Below are positions 30,001 to 41,674 of a stretch of 64,000 nucleotides of DNA, in pieces. How positions within the stretch are numbered: position 1 is the first letter of the stretch; each line of letters starts with the position of its first letter. The position numbers were made by a program, and so were the translations under genes. Source of the DNA: Agrypnia vestita (Eukaryota > Arthropoda > Insecta > Trichoptera > Phryganeidae); NCBI GenBank assembly GCA_016648135.1, contig JADDOH010023733.1, positions 1 through 64,000 on the forward strand, given 5' to 3'. The notes under the pieces are model-generated. The model was not told the origin of the DNA, searched no databases, and worked only from the letters and a program-made list of their open reading frames with translations.

Positions 30001-33000
30001 TTTTGAATTATGGCAAATTTCGAATTATCGGGGTTCGAATTAACGGGGTCTAACTGTACAACACAAACACAATTATTAAAAAAAAATCAAACCAAAGTGA
30101 TATTTAATAAAATTTAAAAAAAATCAATTTTAGACATGTCCAAACACTAATTGTTAATACAAACTAAAACTATCAGCATATATCAAGGCAGCCAACTGAA
30201 TCAAACAAAACAGAGAATATCATATTGGTACCTAACGAATGCAAACACACTTTTAAATTTTTGTTGATTACGTCAATAATTGTCCTAATTACTTTCGTAT
30301 GGTAAAATATTCTTACCCAATATCTGCACCGTAGAAGCGGGGAATTTGGCCAGATTAGTCAGGCTGCCAGCCTTGGAGATGAGGCGAGCGCCCACCTGGT
30401 CTCCGATGAGGCAGGCGAGGTTGGGGGCCACTCCCGTCATCTTTTTGTGCAAGTATTCCGCTATCTGTTTCCTGGGGGATAGATTAATTGTGGATTCAAT
30501 AACTTACCTAGAATAATGAAAAAAATCTGATTTACATTTTCAGGTGAAATTTTCGGCACTGTCTAATGAGTTTTATGAAGAAAAGATGATGGAATTATTA
30601 TTATAGTAACACAACAACGCGTTACACGGCTGATTGCACCTTTTTTCTGCAGTTGATATTGCCTCTAATTATGTGAATATCTCTAAATATTGTCACAAAA
30701 GTGTAAAATAATGGTAGCTGCGCAGTATTGAAGTATCTTGAACGGTCCACTGAATCTAGAATCAATTGGGCTATTGTCATTATCACTAGAAATATGGAGA
30801 AACTAGTAGACCATTCTCGAGGCATCGCGAAACAAACATTTTTGTATAAAAATGATAAGTCACGCGAGGTACATATTGTGGCCTCCTGTGATTCCACATA
30901 AAAAAGTAAACCATGCGAGTTGACCAGAGATAAAAACAACAGACATACCCCGCACGAGTGGGTACTTATGCGCGAAATTGAGTGGAATGACCTGGGTATA
31001 GACCAAAAGTGTAGCGAAGATTCTAGAGACATGAATTAGTGCTAACCTGTGTGAAATATTCTAGAAACAATTAGTGTTGCTTTAAGAATGGTGCTCTAAT
31101 TAAATTTATGTCCAGTAACTTTGTGTAATAAATAAAATTTTAAATTATTTTTAGTGTTTAATGTGTCTCCCACAGCCACGATCCCATGACTATAATAAAT
31201 ACAGAGTTCATATATAAGGTATTCCTCCTATAATTATTCCTATATAATATAGATAATTACAATATGTAAGAATTTAAGACACAAAAAAATATAATGTTTT
31301 CTACATATTGTAGGGGGGAGTGGTGCGTGGAGCGCAGTGCGTCGGATTCGGCGGACTGTCTTTTCGCTCTTTAGTAACAGTGTCTTACGTATATTCTAAT
31401 TTTTAGCATTTTTACACAATAATCGATACATATATCAATTTATATATTTATTTCAAACATTATTTTAATGATTAATATAAGTAAAAAAATGAAAAACATT
31501 AATATGTATCCGATTTAAAAATGGGAAAAAGTCTATATGTACACTGACTTTCAATTTTAGCACCACATGGGAAAGATTAAGAAAGCATCAATTGTACCTG
31601 TATTCACTGAGCTTGACCAGCCTGCCCGCAAACATTTCTATATTGATCAGATCCACCGGGGATATGTCCATCCCCATGGACATTTTGGCAGCGTCCACGA
31701 CAGCCTGAGCCTTGTCTCCATCCATCAGGATATCTGTCAGGGCTTCTACAGAGTCTTGAGTGAGGTCCTTGCGGTTCTTGATGTGCTCGGCCACCTTGGC
31801 GTACAAGTAATTGTCGGGAACAATTTTTACCAGCTCCGGGAAGTGATAGGAATACCATTCTCTGTGGAAAAATAGGTTTTATTAATTTATATTATGTCAG
31901 TCATGGTTGCTTGTAGGGAATGCAATCCCCATCCTGCGAGACTTCGAGGCATTTTACGAGATCAATCCTAAACCGAAAAATCAGACGAGATTAGCGAGAT
32001 TATCGGGATTGATCAACATTTTTTATGTTTAATTGTGTATGTCTATAGAGCTTTTAGTAAGTACTTAAAACTTATGTTCACGTCACATTCAAATAAAGAA
32101 AATAGCTTTGAATAATATTTGTAATAAAAACTACTACTAGTTAGTAGTTTTTACTCTACTACATTGACTGATTGATGTTTGGAAAAACGCCTACGAAAAC
32201 TTTAATCCAATGATTAATAATGAAAATTTTATTAAAATTGCTGATATATAAAAGCAAGGCATTGTCGTTAATTCCTATTCAGCTCTATAAACAAAAAAAA
32301 AACACCAAAGTATTCAGGATCCCGTGGGATTGGAAATTCTAATCTCGAGGGATCCCGAAAGGGCAATCCCGACTCGGGATTGCATTCCCTAGTTGCTATA
32401 GATTCTATTGTCAATCTAATAAAAACAATCTAAGTGTTTATCATAAATTTTTATCAAGAGGTGGGTATGTGGTAAGGTTAAACATGAAAATAAATCATTT
32501 CAATACATGTGGGAATTGGTAATGTAAGATTATTTTATTTTTGGGTCCCTTCAATTTCACTAAATTGTAACGGGACCATAAAAAAAAAGAAGCACATAAT
32601 TTTGGCAGTTTCAGTGTTCATCGGGCCAAATGTAAAAATTAAATAATTGGTTCTCTGAATGATTACAAACTATTTTAAAATACGCACAGAAGGAATTCAT
32701 AGATTTTTAAGCGGGAAAATGAACCAACCTTATCCGCATGGAGAATGTGTTAATATCCTTGTCCAGCTGATCAAGCAGAGCGATGGATTGAATGATCATG
32801 TTGTCGGCCCTGTGTACATTGAACTTCACCTTGGCTCTGGAATAGGAATGGCCGAGACCCAGTTGGGCCACAGCGGCCGTTTTACTTGTGAATCCCTTCA
32901 CAAGCTTTGGAAAGTGGTGGCGAATACCTGCGTGAAAATATGTCATGTGTAATCATTTGGCAAAATTTGATATATTACCAAAGTTTTGAACGAAACCACA

Positions 33001-35459
33001 GAAAATTGACTTAGTTTTGGCTGTCTTAGACCCGGTTGTTTCAAGTTTGATCAAAGTAAGTGGTCGATTAAAGCATAGATTTTTATGGAAACGGATCGTC
33101 TGATTGGTGGAGAACGTAAAAATCTATGCTTTAAAAGAACGCTTACTTTAATCCATAGATTTTGCATTCTCCACCAATCAAACAAACTGTTTCCGTAAAA
33201 ATCTATTCTTAAAAAATTTTTTTACTTTAATCTAACATGATACACCGGGCCTTATACAGTTATCCTAATCCTTCTACTGAAACTAGAGTAGCTTGTTGGT
33301 CTTGTGGTTAGGACACTAGCCTCGTGATCCAACTTCGAACCTCACTCCAGACTAGCAAGTTAGTCCTATTTTCAAAATTGAAAAAAGTAAGAATATTGAT
33401 GTGACATGTATTCTGTGTTCACATCTCTATTTAAAAAAAAAATAGGGTAATTTTTTTTACCGAAATCAACTAAACCCCACTCTTTAGACGAGGAGATTGG
33501 GTCACAGCGGAAGAATGTCCCCCCCTCGAGTCTATTTAAGACACATTTATAGTGGAAACAAAACGTGAACCAGGAAATTCTGTGGTCTGTGGTGAGCAGT
33601 TATTTTGATCAAATACGTTTGCAATGATCTGAGTTTGCGTAGTCTGTTTTGTATAATACGAGAAAACCCAGCAGAATACACAAATGCTCTCCATCCCTGC
33701 CTCACATATCATCACCACAGCAGCATCTCAACACAATTATTAAAAGGCGTAACAAATATGTAAATATATAATTTATGTAGAAAATGTTCCAAGATGTTTG
33801 TGAAAATGAATGGCTTCTGAAATATCATGAGATCACAAAGGATAGTACAAAAAAGAAACAGAACTGGAAAATACAAGAAACTCAAGCAAATACTGATTGA
33901 AATATGGAATTTTCACACATTGATATGTATCCATTCATAAAACATTGTGAATTAACTCTATTAAACTCTATAAATAGACAGTGTACGGGATTAAAAGACT
34001 TCATACCTCGGACAATTTCAGGAATGGCTCCAACATGGGTGCACGGTATCCCCAGCACTTCACTGATGGCGGCTCCCAGTTTTGCATCCAATACTCCCAA
34101 TGTGGTCTTGGACCTTTTGCTCGGCTTCGGCAGAGCTCCATCGAGGAATAGCTGAAGGTCCTCTGGTACCACACCTGCGAAAGAGAAGTTACGATTAACG
34201 GCTACAAATTTTACAAACAATAAGATAAATTCTCAGTTCACAAACATGATTCCTTCCCCAAATTTAGTAAAAGTTTTTTCTCCTAATGCCTTCCCTCAAA
34301 ATTAAACCCATTGTTATGTTGATATGCAAAAGTAACATTTTTAATGCTTAAAGTAGGTACTATTTAAATTACAAGAACAAAAAACTTTAAGCCCCATTAT
34401 CTAGGAATTCACACCTTCTAGCTATGAGACACCTGTATAATAAATGTGGAGATGACTTCATCATCAAAAAAAAGTCAAAGTAAAATGTGAAACTAGCGCG
34501 ATATTTTCGTTCACTATGTTGTACACGCATCACAGTTTTAAGAATTGAATTCACGTAACCACAATGTGCGGAGGAATTAAATTACAACAAAATAATAGTC
34601 ATTATCTCATAAATTTTATAAACTGAAGGCTGGATATACTAATGCCAGATCACTTAATTAACCATCAACTTAATAAAATTGACATATATACCTTCTGACA
34701 CACTGTTTATGTTTTCTAAGGCGGTGACGGCTGTCTTGAAAGGCTGAAAACCAACCAGCTTGACAATGGAGTTGAATCTGTCGAGAGAGGTGACAGAAGC
34801 CTCCACCTGCGGGATTAAGGTGGCCACCTCCTCAAACTCCTGGACGTTGAACAGAGCGTAGCCAGCGGCATGCTCGTACAACACCATCAACTTACTCGGC
34901 TGTGGACGGTAAAATGAAAATATATTTTATAGACAAATAATTAGAAAAATTGATTCAATAACAATCCATAAACACAAACGTTAGTAGTAGGTATTATTAA
35001 AACAGCATATTTATTCAAGGTTTCAGAAGTATCACTCCGTCCGAATTATAAACACTTTAACCAAGATGGGAAAAAACTAAAAGCAACCAAAATAAACAAC
35101 GATGTCATTTGTTCATCAATGAATATGAATACTACGTCAAAAGGCAAAAAATACAGATAACATAGCAGGAATTGAGTGAAGTATCTCCTGCTGAATATCA
35201 GCCATGAATTTGTTTACGTATAAGAAATTACCCTCATGTGAATTAAATTTTAACATCATTCTAACAATGGGTAAGAGACTTGGCAAAATAGGACAAATAA
35301 TTGAGGATATAAAACATATTGCGTATATAAACACGCGGCCTAACCTACAAAAGAAAAAAATGATATTTCTAGAAAGAAAATTAAGATAAATTGTAAATAA
35401 ATAATCAAAATCAACGACCGTTTCATTTACAAAATAATTTAGAAGATTTCGCTTACCAT
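27086..35459 (-). CDS. Nop56: Nop56, box C/D snoRNP core protein (9 coding exons)
   Basis: Coding exons in transcript order: 35457-35459 (ATG only), 34692-34899, 34007-34174, 32729-32927, 31598-31861, 30317-30471, 29313-29483, 28325-28518, 27086-27220. All introns have GT..AG ends and the phases agree, giving 1497 nt and 498 residues, close to the length of insect Nop56. The product begins [18 protein letters not shown], the NOP5NT domain (about residues 1-70). A helical coiled-coil region follows (about 130-280). The Nop domain is at about 285-390 ([51 protein letters not shown]). The tail is Lys-rich (K-K-K-K-K-K from residue 449, and again near 487-495). With fibrillarin, Nop58 and the 15.5K protein, Nop56 forms the nucleolar particles that 2'-O-methylate rRNA; it contacts the guide RNA through the Nop domain. 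The frame is intact and should be functional. Its introns carry several transposons but no convincing snoRNA. Confidence 0.97.
27311..27632. mobile_element. pogo-like MITE of the AATTCGAAATT family (Nop56 last intron)
   Basis: The right end AATTAACGAGGTTCTACTG followed by TA matches the terminal repeat of the copy at 38937-40145. The left part has AATTCGAAAT but its outer end is eroded. Confidence 0.55.
27724..28238. mobile_element. Complete fold-back element, CAGGG termini, TA target site
   Basis: The ends are CAGGGTTATTTGTAAAACAT and its inverse ATGTTTTACAAATAACCCTG, flanked by TA on both sides. The 515-bp element is almost entirely an inverted repeat. The inner arms carry GGAGATATGCGACATCAAAG and its complement, and the centre is ATTCCAATTGGAAA-like. 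TA target use and the CAGGG start suggest a Tc1/mariner-type MITE. It sits in the last intron of Nop56. Confidence 0.82.
29668..30056. mobile_element. pogo-like MITE (Nop56 intron 6)
   Basis: Starts CAGAACCCCATTAATTCG and ends CGAATTAACGGGGTCTAACTG followed by TA. The terminal repeats match the family at 38937-40145, and the interior is AT-rich and non-coding. Confidence 0.68.
31914..32391. mobile_element. Non-autonomous hAT-type transposon, copy B (Nop56 intron 4)
   Basis: Same ends and interior as the copy at 2795-3252: TAGGGAATGCAATCCC at the left, GGGATTGCATTCCCTA at the right. The flanks are GTTGCTTG and GTTGCTAT, an 8-bp target duplication with two mismatches. Confidence 0.85.
33029..33251. 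mobile_element. PIF/Harbinger-type MITE, copy 3 (Nop56 intron 3)
   Basis: Starts GACCCGGTTGTTTCAAG, ends in CACCGGGCC and is flanked by TTA on both sides. At 223 bp it is longer than the other copies because the inner CATAGATTTT...TTCTCCACCAATCA block is duplicated. Confidence 0.82.
33285..33450 (+). mobile_element. tRNA-derived SINE (Nop56 intron 3)
   Basis: The A-box-like TGGTCTTGTGG and, downstream, a degenerate B box within ACTTCGAACCTCACTCC are followed by a short body and a T/A-rich tail (AAAAAAAAATAGGG). It differs from the SINE at 6504. Confidence 0.6.
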
Positions 35460-36642
35460 TTTGATTATTTATCTAATAATCCACATGAGGCAAAATACAA
35501 CGCATCCACACGTGTTAAAAATAAAAATGGCTTTACTTTTCCATAGAGAATTAGAGAATAGAACCATAGATAAGAGAAAACAAAAATCAATAGCATAGAC
35601 TCCAAACATGTTCTAAACCATAGATGTTTGGATAATGTATAAAAAAATAAATCTAACAACTTTTAATGTGGGGTGATATTGATAAATATTGTTCTACTTA
35701 ATTTTGTAAGTAAACGATTTCCATTTTAAATATATTTTCGCACACATGTACTGTGCATACATATGTGCGAAATTTTACTCGCGGCTAGTAGTATAAACAT
35801 GTTCGCTCCGCCAGCAGTTTGCACCAAGGAACAACAACAGTGATCCGATTTCTATGAATGGAGGATGTGAAAGAGGCTAAAATTCATTGCAAACTTTTAT
35901 CACAAAACGGGGAAAGTGCCTTATCGAGGAAAAGTGTTTTTTGTGGATCAAGAAGTTTATAAAAGACCGAACGAGTGTGACGCTCGAAGAGAAAGCAGGA
36001 CAGGCTTTCATCATGGATGACAAGCGCAGCAAGCTCGAGAGATGTTTTAGCGAATTGGGGAGTTAAGTAACGTCTTCTTTGAAGAACATGGTTTTGCCGA
36101 TCAAATTATTGTTCTGTCAATCAAATCATCCACGACGGGCATAGCTTCTGTAAATTCTGTACGCGATTATGAATTATAATTAGGTATAGTGTTATAATTA
36201 ACAGAACCTGAATTTATTTCATGAAAAAAACTAAAAGTCATTTCATAAATTTATTTCGTACCTATTATTATTAAATATTAAAAAAAAAAACAAATTTTAG
36301 AAACAGGCTGTTATCATTTCATCAATTAAAATTTTACACCGGGTTCACACATCGTCGTGATCTGCCGAACACGAACTATCGTTCACACATTCGCCATTCA
36401 CTATTCGAGTTTACACGTTCGGCTTACGATTCGTATCACGTGAACGTGTAAATGCGGTTTTAGATCGGTGCCACACTGCGCGGATCTTCCGCCGCGTCAA
36501 ATCGGCAAAGCAAATGGACCAACCGATAGTCTGCGTATATTATATGGAAAGAAACGTAGCGGAATGCCGCTACGTGAAACCGGGTCTATCTTTCAAAATC
36601 AGTGCTCAGTCAAATTATTTAAAAAAATAAAATATAATATCA
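35460..36642. other. Nop56 upstream region and intergenic sequence
   Basis: This stretch includes the Nop56 5' UTR and presumably its promoter, but I see no clear TATA box or start-site motif. 35830-36065 has fairly balanced composition (GATGACAAGCGCAGCAAGC) without a supportable frame. 36335-36520 has short mirrored CACGTTCGGCTTACGATTCG-type segments of unknown origin. Confidence 0.4.
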
Positions 36643-37078
36643 TGGTCACCCCACACCAGTTATTTATTTATTGAATTGCAAAAGTAAAAGTTATAAAGAA
36701 TACAGTAGGTACAAAGGTTACAAGTGAAAGCGTGACGTTCGAAGGTATGACGGCGAGGGCTGGGGAAGTGAGATAGTCTGCTCTGGAGACTACCGTTTTT
36801 ATAGTTGTCGTGGACAAAGGACTCGGTGTATTATGACTTCGTCTTACTCGGCCGCTCGTGCGGGTATTATTTAGTCTGGTCAGCAATGTGAGTTTATCCG
36901 CTCTTCATGCCCTCTGCTAGTCGCCTTTGTACTCGGTCATTGGTCCGGCTTACATTGTCGCCTTGTTCGTTGTGCTCAGCGCTTTTGCCTCGACCTCTGT
37001 ATCGAAGGTGCCGTGTTCGATGTCAGCATATGTGGTACCTCATTACACGTGTATATGTACGCGTCTTTGGCCACCACA
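36643..37078 (-). repeat. Possible solo LTR
   Basis: Read on the minus strand, the segment starts TGTGGTGGCC, has a TATA-like CTATAAAAACGG at about two thirds, then an AATAAATAAATA polyadenylation-type signal, and ends GGTGTGGGGTGACCA. That is the anatomy of a retroviral-type LTR with TG...CA ends. No matching target duplication is evident and there is no second copy in the window, so the call is tentative. Confidence 0.4.
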
Positions 37079-38936
37079 ATTATAAAAAACATGTTTCTTT
37101 AAATTTATTAGCTTGAAATGAGTACTGGCCAAAAGTGGAGCCATTTATTAGTAAACACCTCAGAAGAATTTAAAAATATTACTTAAATTGTCTCATATCT
37201 ACTTTCTGTTCCCGCCATCTCAGCATTTACTGAAATAATTTTTTCAGTAATGAATGCAAAGAGGCGGGGATAGAAATAGAGCAACTATTAATTTAATAAA
37301 AAAAGAGTTCCTCATTTATTTTAATTTTAGTTATAATTGTGGTGAGCCGTATGAAGTTTTTAAAAAAGAGTGTAAATTAATAAGTTGTGCGAGAAGCTCT
37401 AAATACTAAAAAGTATTTAAAACATTCAATAAATAAAACACTGTTCATTTTCCTAAAATACTGTTTAATATTTTTCTCAGACTTAAATATACTTTATTTC
37501 TTGTAAAAAAAGTTGGCAACTCTAGCCATCACTGCCCTACACGTTACCAACACAATTTTTTTTTGCATATTATACACAATCAATCAACGTATTCGAAGGG
37601 CATCCTTATAAAATACACAACAAATAAGAAAATTTATTCTGTGTTGAGAGTTTCAAATAATGTCTAATTGAATCTAAGGTAAAACCCAAAACATAAAGTA
37701 GTATTGAAAGTGGGCTTTATCAATTGATCTTAAATGAAGATAGATGTAAAATACTAGGTTAACTCTGGAAAAAATATTGTTTTTCTCTTTCGATTCGGCC
37801 CAATAGTCGAAAAGGGAAAGAACCAGATGGGGTCGTCTGGCTTGCCATTCACTCCAGTGGTGTATCTTGACATGTATGAATTTTTGTATCTTGACTTGTA
37901 TGAATTTGTATCTTGACTTGTATGAATTTTTCCATACCAGGGACATGCGATAAAGATGAGTCACCAAAGTGTCTGCTATTGACTAAACCTGAGGGTCAAT
38001 AAATACACCTTTTGCTGGATAATTGGAGGTAGTCAAGCTGCAGTCACTTCAAACATCTTGGATTGGTTTTAACCTCCAGGGAATTACCTACTCAACCAGA
38101 TCATAACAATGATATTAATATTAATAAATCATTCAAAATAGAAAATAATGAAATATTTTTTCTTAAAACAAACCCATAAATGTACGTTGGTATAAAATAA
38201 AAGAATACAAAACATTTTTAAATTATATTTTATTTAAAAATTATTATTTTGTTTAAAATTCTTATGAACTACACTTTTCATAAATCATCATTTTTATGTA
38301 ACAAAAAATGTAAAATAAATAAACAGATTGCTTCATCTTCTAGGTTTCTATAATTATCTATTTTTTATGTAGAATAGTGTGTATGTACAATTTTGTTCTA
38401 ATTAAAAATAATGTTAAAAACAGATGATTAATAATGTTATTTCATTAATTTTTATACATCTTGATGGGCAATATTCTTTATTTTTAGAATAGGAAGATAG
38501 AGTATCATTTCAATTAGTGTTCATACTTCCTTCATCGTTTATTTCATGCGCTAATTTATATATTGTAAATAAAATCCACAATATTCATTAACACAATAAT
38601 AATTCATTCAGCTGTCTTCTGGAATTTTAAACTACGTAAAAGTAGCCAAAAAAGTTCTGGGATTAAAGATTAGTCTGGGATATGCCCACGTAGAATTTTG
38701 TGTTGTAATATGCAAATGATATGTATATTGTATTGTGTGATGTTCGTGAGTACCTGCGTACAAGTGTGAGTGACAGTTGGGGGTGTGTGAGCGCGTGGTG
38801 GCATCTATCCGAGAATGATTAAATATTCTCGAGGCTTCAGCTGGCCATTGTCACTATTGTATAAGTAACACATGACCAAAAGAAAACAAATTTTACTTTA
38901 ATTTGCATAATAATATATCTTACATCATAGCGCATA
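37079..38936. other. Intergenic, nothing recognised
   Basis: AT-rich. The only regularity is a short local repeat at 37866-37930, where GTATCTTGACTTGTATGAATTT recurs (two full and one partial copy). No gene. Confidence 0.45.
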
Positions 38937-40145
38937 CAGTAGAACCTCGTTGATTCGGAATTCAAGGGACCCAAAAAATATATATCAAATTATGCAGAAA
39001 CCCGCTAATTCGAAATTCAAGGTTCCAAAAAAAAAAAACGAAGTGATTACAAAATTCACCTACAATCGGAAAACTCACAAAAAAATCATTAATTATGTGA
39101 AAAACGTCAGAAATTTTAATATTTCAAGAAAACATTTCGAAAACTCAATATTTATTATGCCAATACAAAGATCGTGACATTTCTATGAATAAAGTATCCG
39201 ATATTTATTGTTTTCATTTGCGAAAGAAACATAAGTATTTTTTCCATTTTGTCACATTTGAATGCCATAATCAAAAATGTTTAAGAGTTTTATTTGAATT
39301 TATGGGAGGCTTTTTCAATATTCCCTCAATTACATATAACTTTCAATTCTGCCTATTTTCTGACTTAGACCAACAGACAGCACAGTTATTAGAAATACTA
39401 TCGTGCAGAAACATGTGACATAATAAAAAAAGTCAATAATAACTTCTTACAAAGAAAATGAAATTTTTTAATGAAATGAAACAAACTCACACCTAAAGAG
39501 GAATTAAAGAATTTTAAAAGTGAAAAATCATTTTAAACGTATAGAGTATAAGGAATAAGATTAAACTAAAACCATCCGCACATATCTAGGCAGACAACTG
39601 AATAAATAATGCATAGGAATCCCTGATTCGAGGGATCGCGATATAATGTGTATGAATCTGTATAAATAAAACTTTATTCCAGTATGGGGTGGTTCGTGCA
39701 GTCCCACACATTCCATATAATACATAGGTATATTAAATTATCATAATATATGCGAAATATAGAAATATAAGATGATTTAAATATATAAATAGAAATTAAC
39801 ACATGCAGGTACATAAAAGGTAACTAGATAGGTAGGCAATTAAAGGTATAGAATATGTGAATTCCACAATGTACTGCACAATACATAAAAGACACCCCAT
39901 ACGAGTACCTGTAATCAAAATCCGTGCGCATTTTATTAGTTTTTATATCTTGTGAAAAAAAAATCATTTAAATTATTTGACCTAAAACGTATCGACTTAT
40001 TGCGCAAGGGTCTAAAAATTACTTTGAATTACGAATTACCGGGGTTTTCGAATTATCGGGGTTAATCTGCTATGAAATAACATTTTAGGACTTGCGGGTT
40101 TTGAAATTGGATTGAGGCGAATCTCTAATTAACGGGGTTTTACTG
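38937..40145. mobile_element. pogo-like element, AATTCGAAATT family, longest copy
   Basis: Left end CAGTAGAACCTCGTTGATTC, right end TTAACGGGGTTTTACTG, with TA on both sides. AAATTCAAGG(G)ACCCAAAA follows the left end, and matching CGAATTATCGGGG motifs precede the right. The 1.2-kb interior has no intact transposase frame. AT-rich sequence at 39600-39960 may be a later insertion. Confidence 0.72.
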
Positions 40146-40361
40146 TATTTCATATTCTATTTCTTCTACAATTCTATATTTGTGCAATACAACAGGTGGT
40201 CTTTTTACGTATGCCAAAGAAGTACAACTTCTCATGTACATAGACACCCAATTTATTTTAAATTATTTTTTTATTTCAAATTAACGGGATTTTACTGTAT
40301 ATGCACACATAAATATAAAGTAATTTTTGTGATGAAGGTCTTGGCCTTTCTGAAATTCTTG

Positions 40362-40668
40362 ATTTTTTACTCCCTTTCTTTTAACTCGTAGCGTCTGCTT
40401 GTCTGCTGAAAAAAACTTTGGATTGATTTTTAACCCTTTTCCCGTGATCCAATTGAGCTGAAACTTTGCAGGCAGACTCGTGGCGATGATAAAAATGGTT
40501 TAACAAATTTTCATTAAATTTATTTTAATTATATAATTTTGGATTTTTCGAAATTTTAACAGTTTTTTCAAATTGGAAACCATACAAATGAGAAAGGAGC
40601 CAGACGCGTGGAGAAGGTTAGAAACCTGCTTCAACTAGTCTGACTCGAACCATGAGTCCGATCAGACC
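40362..40668 (-). repeat. Repeat family X, copy 3 (inverted)
   Basis: The minus strand runs from GATCGGACTCATGGTTCGAG to AGAAAGGGAGTAAAAA, matching 14936-15215 end to end. Confidence 0.78.
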
Positions 40669-41674
40669 AATTTTATCATCAATCTAAATCCACAGAAAAT
40701 TCACCATTTCCTCTAATACATTACTTTTGGATCGGATATCTTTGTTGCAGAAGTTAATTTATGACAACTTATGTAATTTCGTCCATGTTTTTTAAAAAAG
40801 TTTGTATAAAAGAAGAGGACAAATTTAAAGTGGTTCCAATATCTACTCAATGTTCATCATTTTCAAACCACCTCGGCACCTGCATTTTGATGTAGAGCAA
40901 AATGTTTTTTCGTGTCATTTTTGATTTAATATTTTTACATCTACTCATTTTAAGTTATCTAAAAAATGTAAGTGTTAATTTTTGATAAAAATCAACAAAT
41001 ACAATTTTTATTGATTTTCTTACACAATAATGTCGATGATTACAGCGAATGAATAAATAACGCTAACAATTTTACGTAGCACTCCAAGTCATTTTGATGG
41101 TGTGGACATCGTTTCACTGCTGACAAAAACGATGCAAGAAAACAAACAAACACTCTGGTGCTGCCAGCGAATTGTCACCTTTTGTTAATCGATTCGTGTT
41201 TGAGAATAATTGTACAATGTACGAATTAATGAAATGAAAATGATCATTTTTTTAAGCTGCATATCGAATCAGCATTAATCGAGAAAGCTTAAACAAGGTC
41301 TTTCTGTATTACTTGTGTATAATAAATACCGTAACTGTGCCACTGTATTTTTATTATCACAAAACATCGTAATCCACATCCAACCCGAGGAACCGATCGC
41401 ATCTTATCTGGAGACAAGCCACAGTTACTCGCCCAGCCAGGTTACCGATCAAGATATACAAACGGGATCAGTCGGTAGCAACTGAGCGACACAAGATTTT
41501 GTAAACCAAATCGTATTGACAGATGCATTCATCATAATATACAGAGTTGGGCATGAGCAACCGGCCTGTCTCACTTGGTTTGAAACAAAATATAATCCGA
41601 GACCGAGTGAGATGAGACGGGCCGATTATCCGTGCCCGGCATTGTACAATAGAAAATACATTTTCAAAAGAGAG
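40669..41674. other. Intergenic; 3' flank of the zinc-finger gene
   Basis: AT-rich with nothing identifiable. At 41544-41640 a GC-richer patch with GAGACGGGCC-like and inverted GGCCTGTCTC sequence could form a hairpin. Confidence 0.4.

Noticed and set aside
31567..31875. Plus-strand ORF of 102 codons
   Set aside because: Antisense shadow of Nop56 exon 5 (31598-31861). The same applies to 29315-29500, 32659-32952 and 33904-34155.
34400..34470. Box C/D snoRNA in Nop56 intron 2 (a GATGATGA C-box match on the minus strand at 34459-34466)
   Set aside because: No CTGA D box lies within snoRNA distance downstream and no terminal stem is visible. Similar C-box-like matches at about 33705 (intron 3) and 35111 (intron 1) also lack a convincing D box and closing stem. 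Nop56 introns host snoRNAs in other animals, so I looked specifically.
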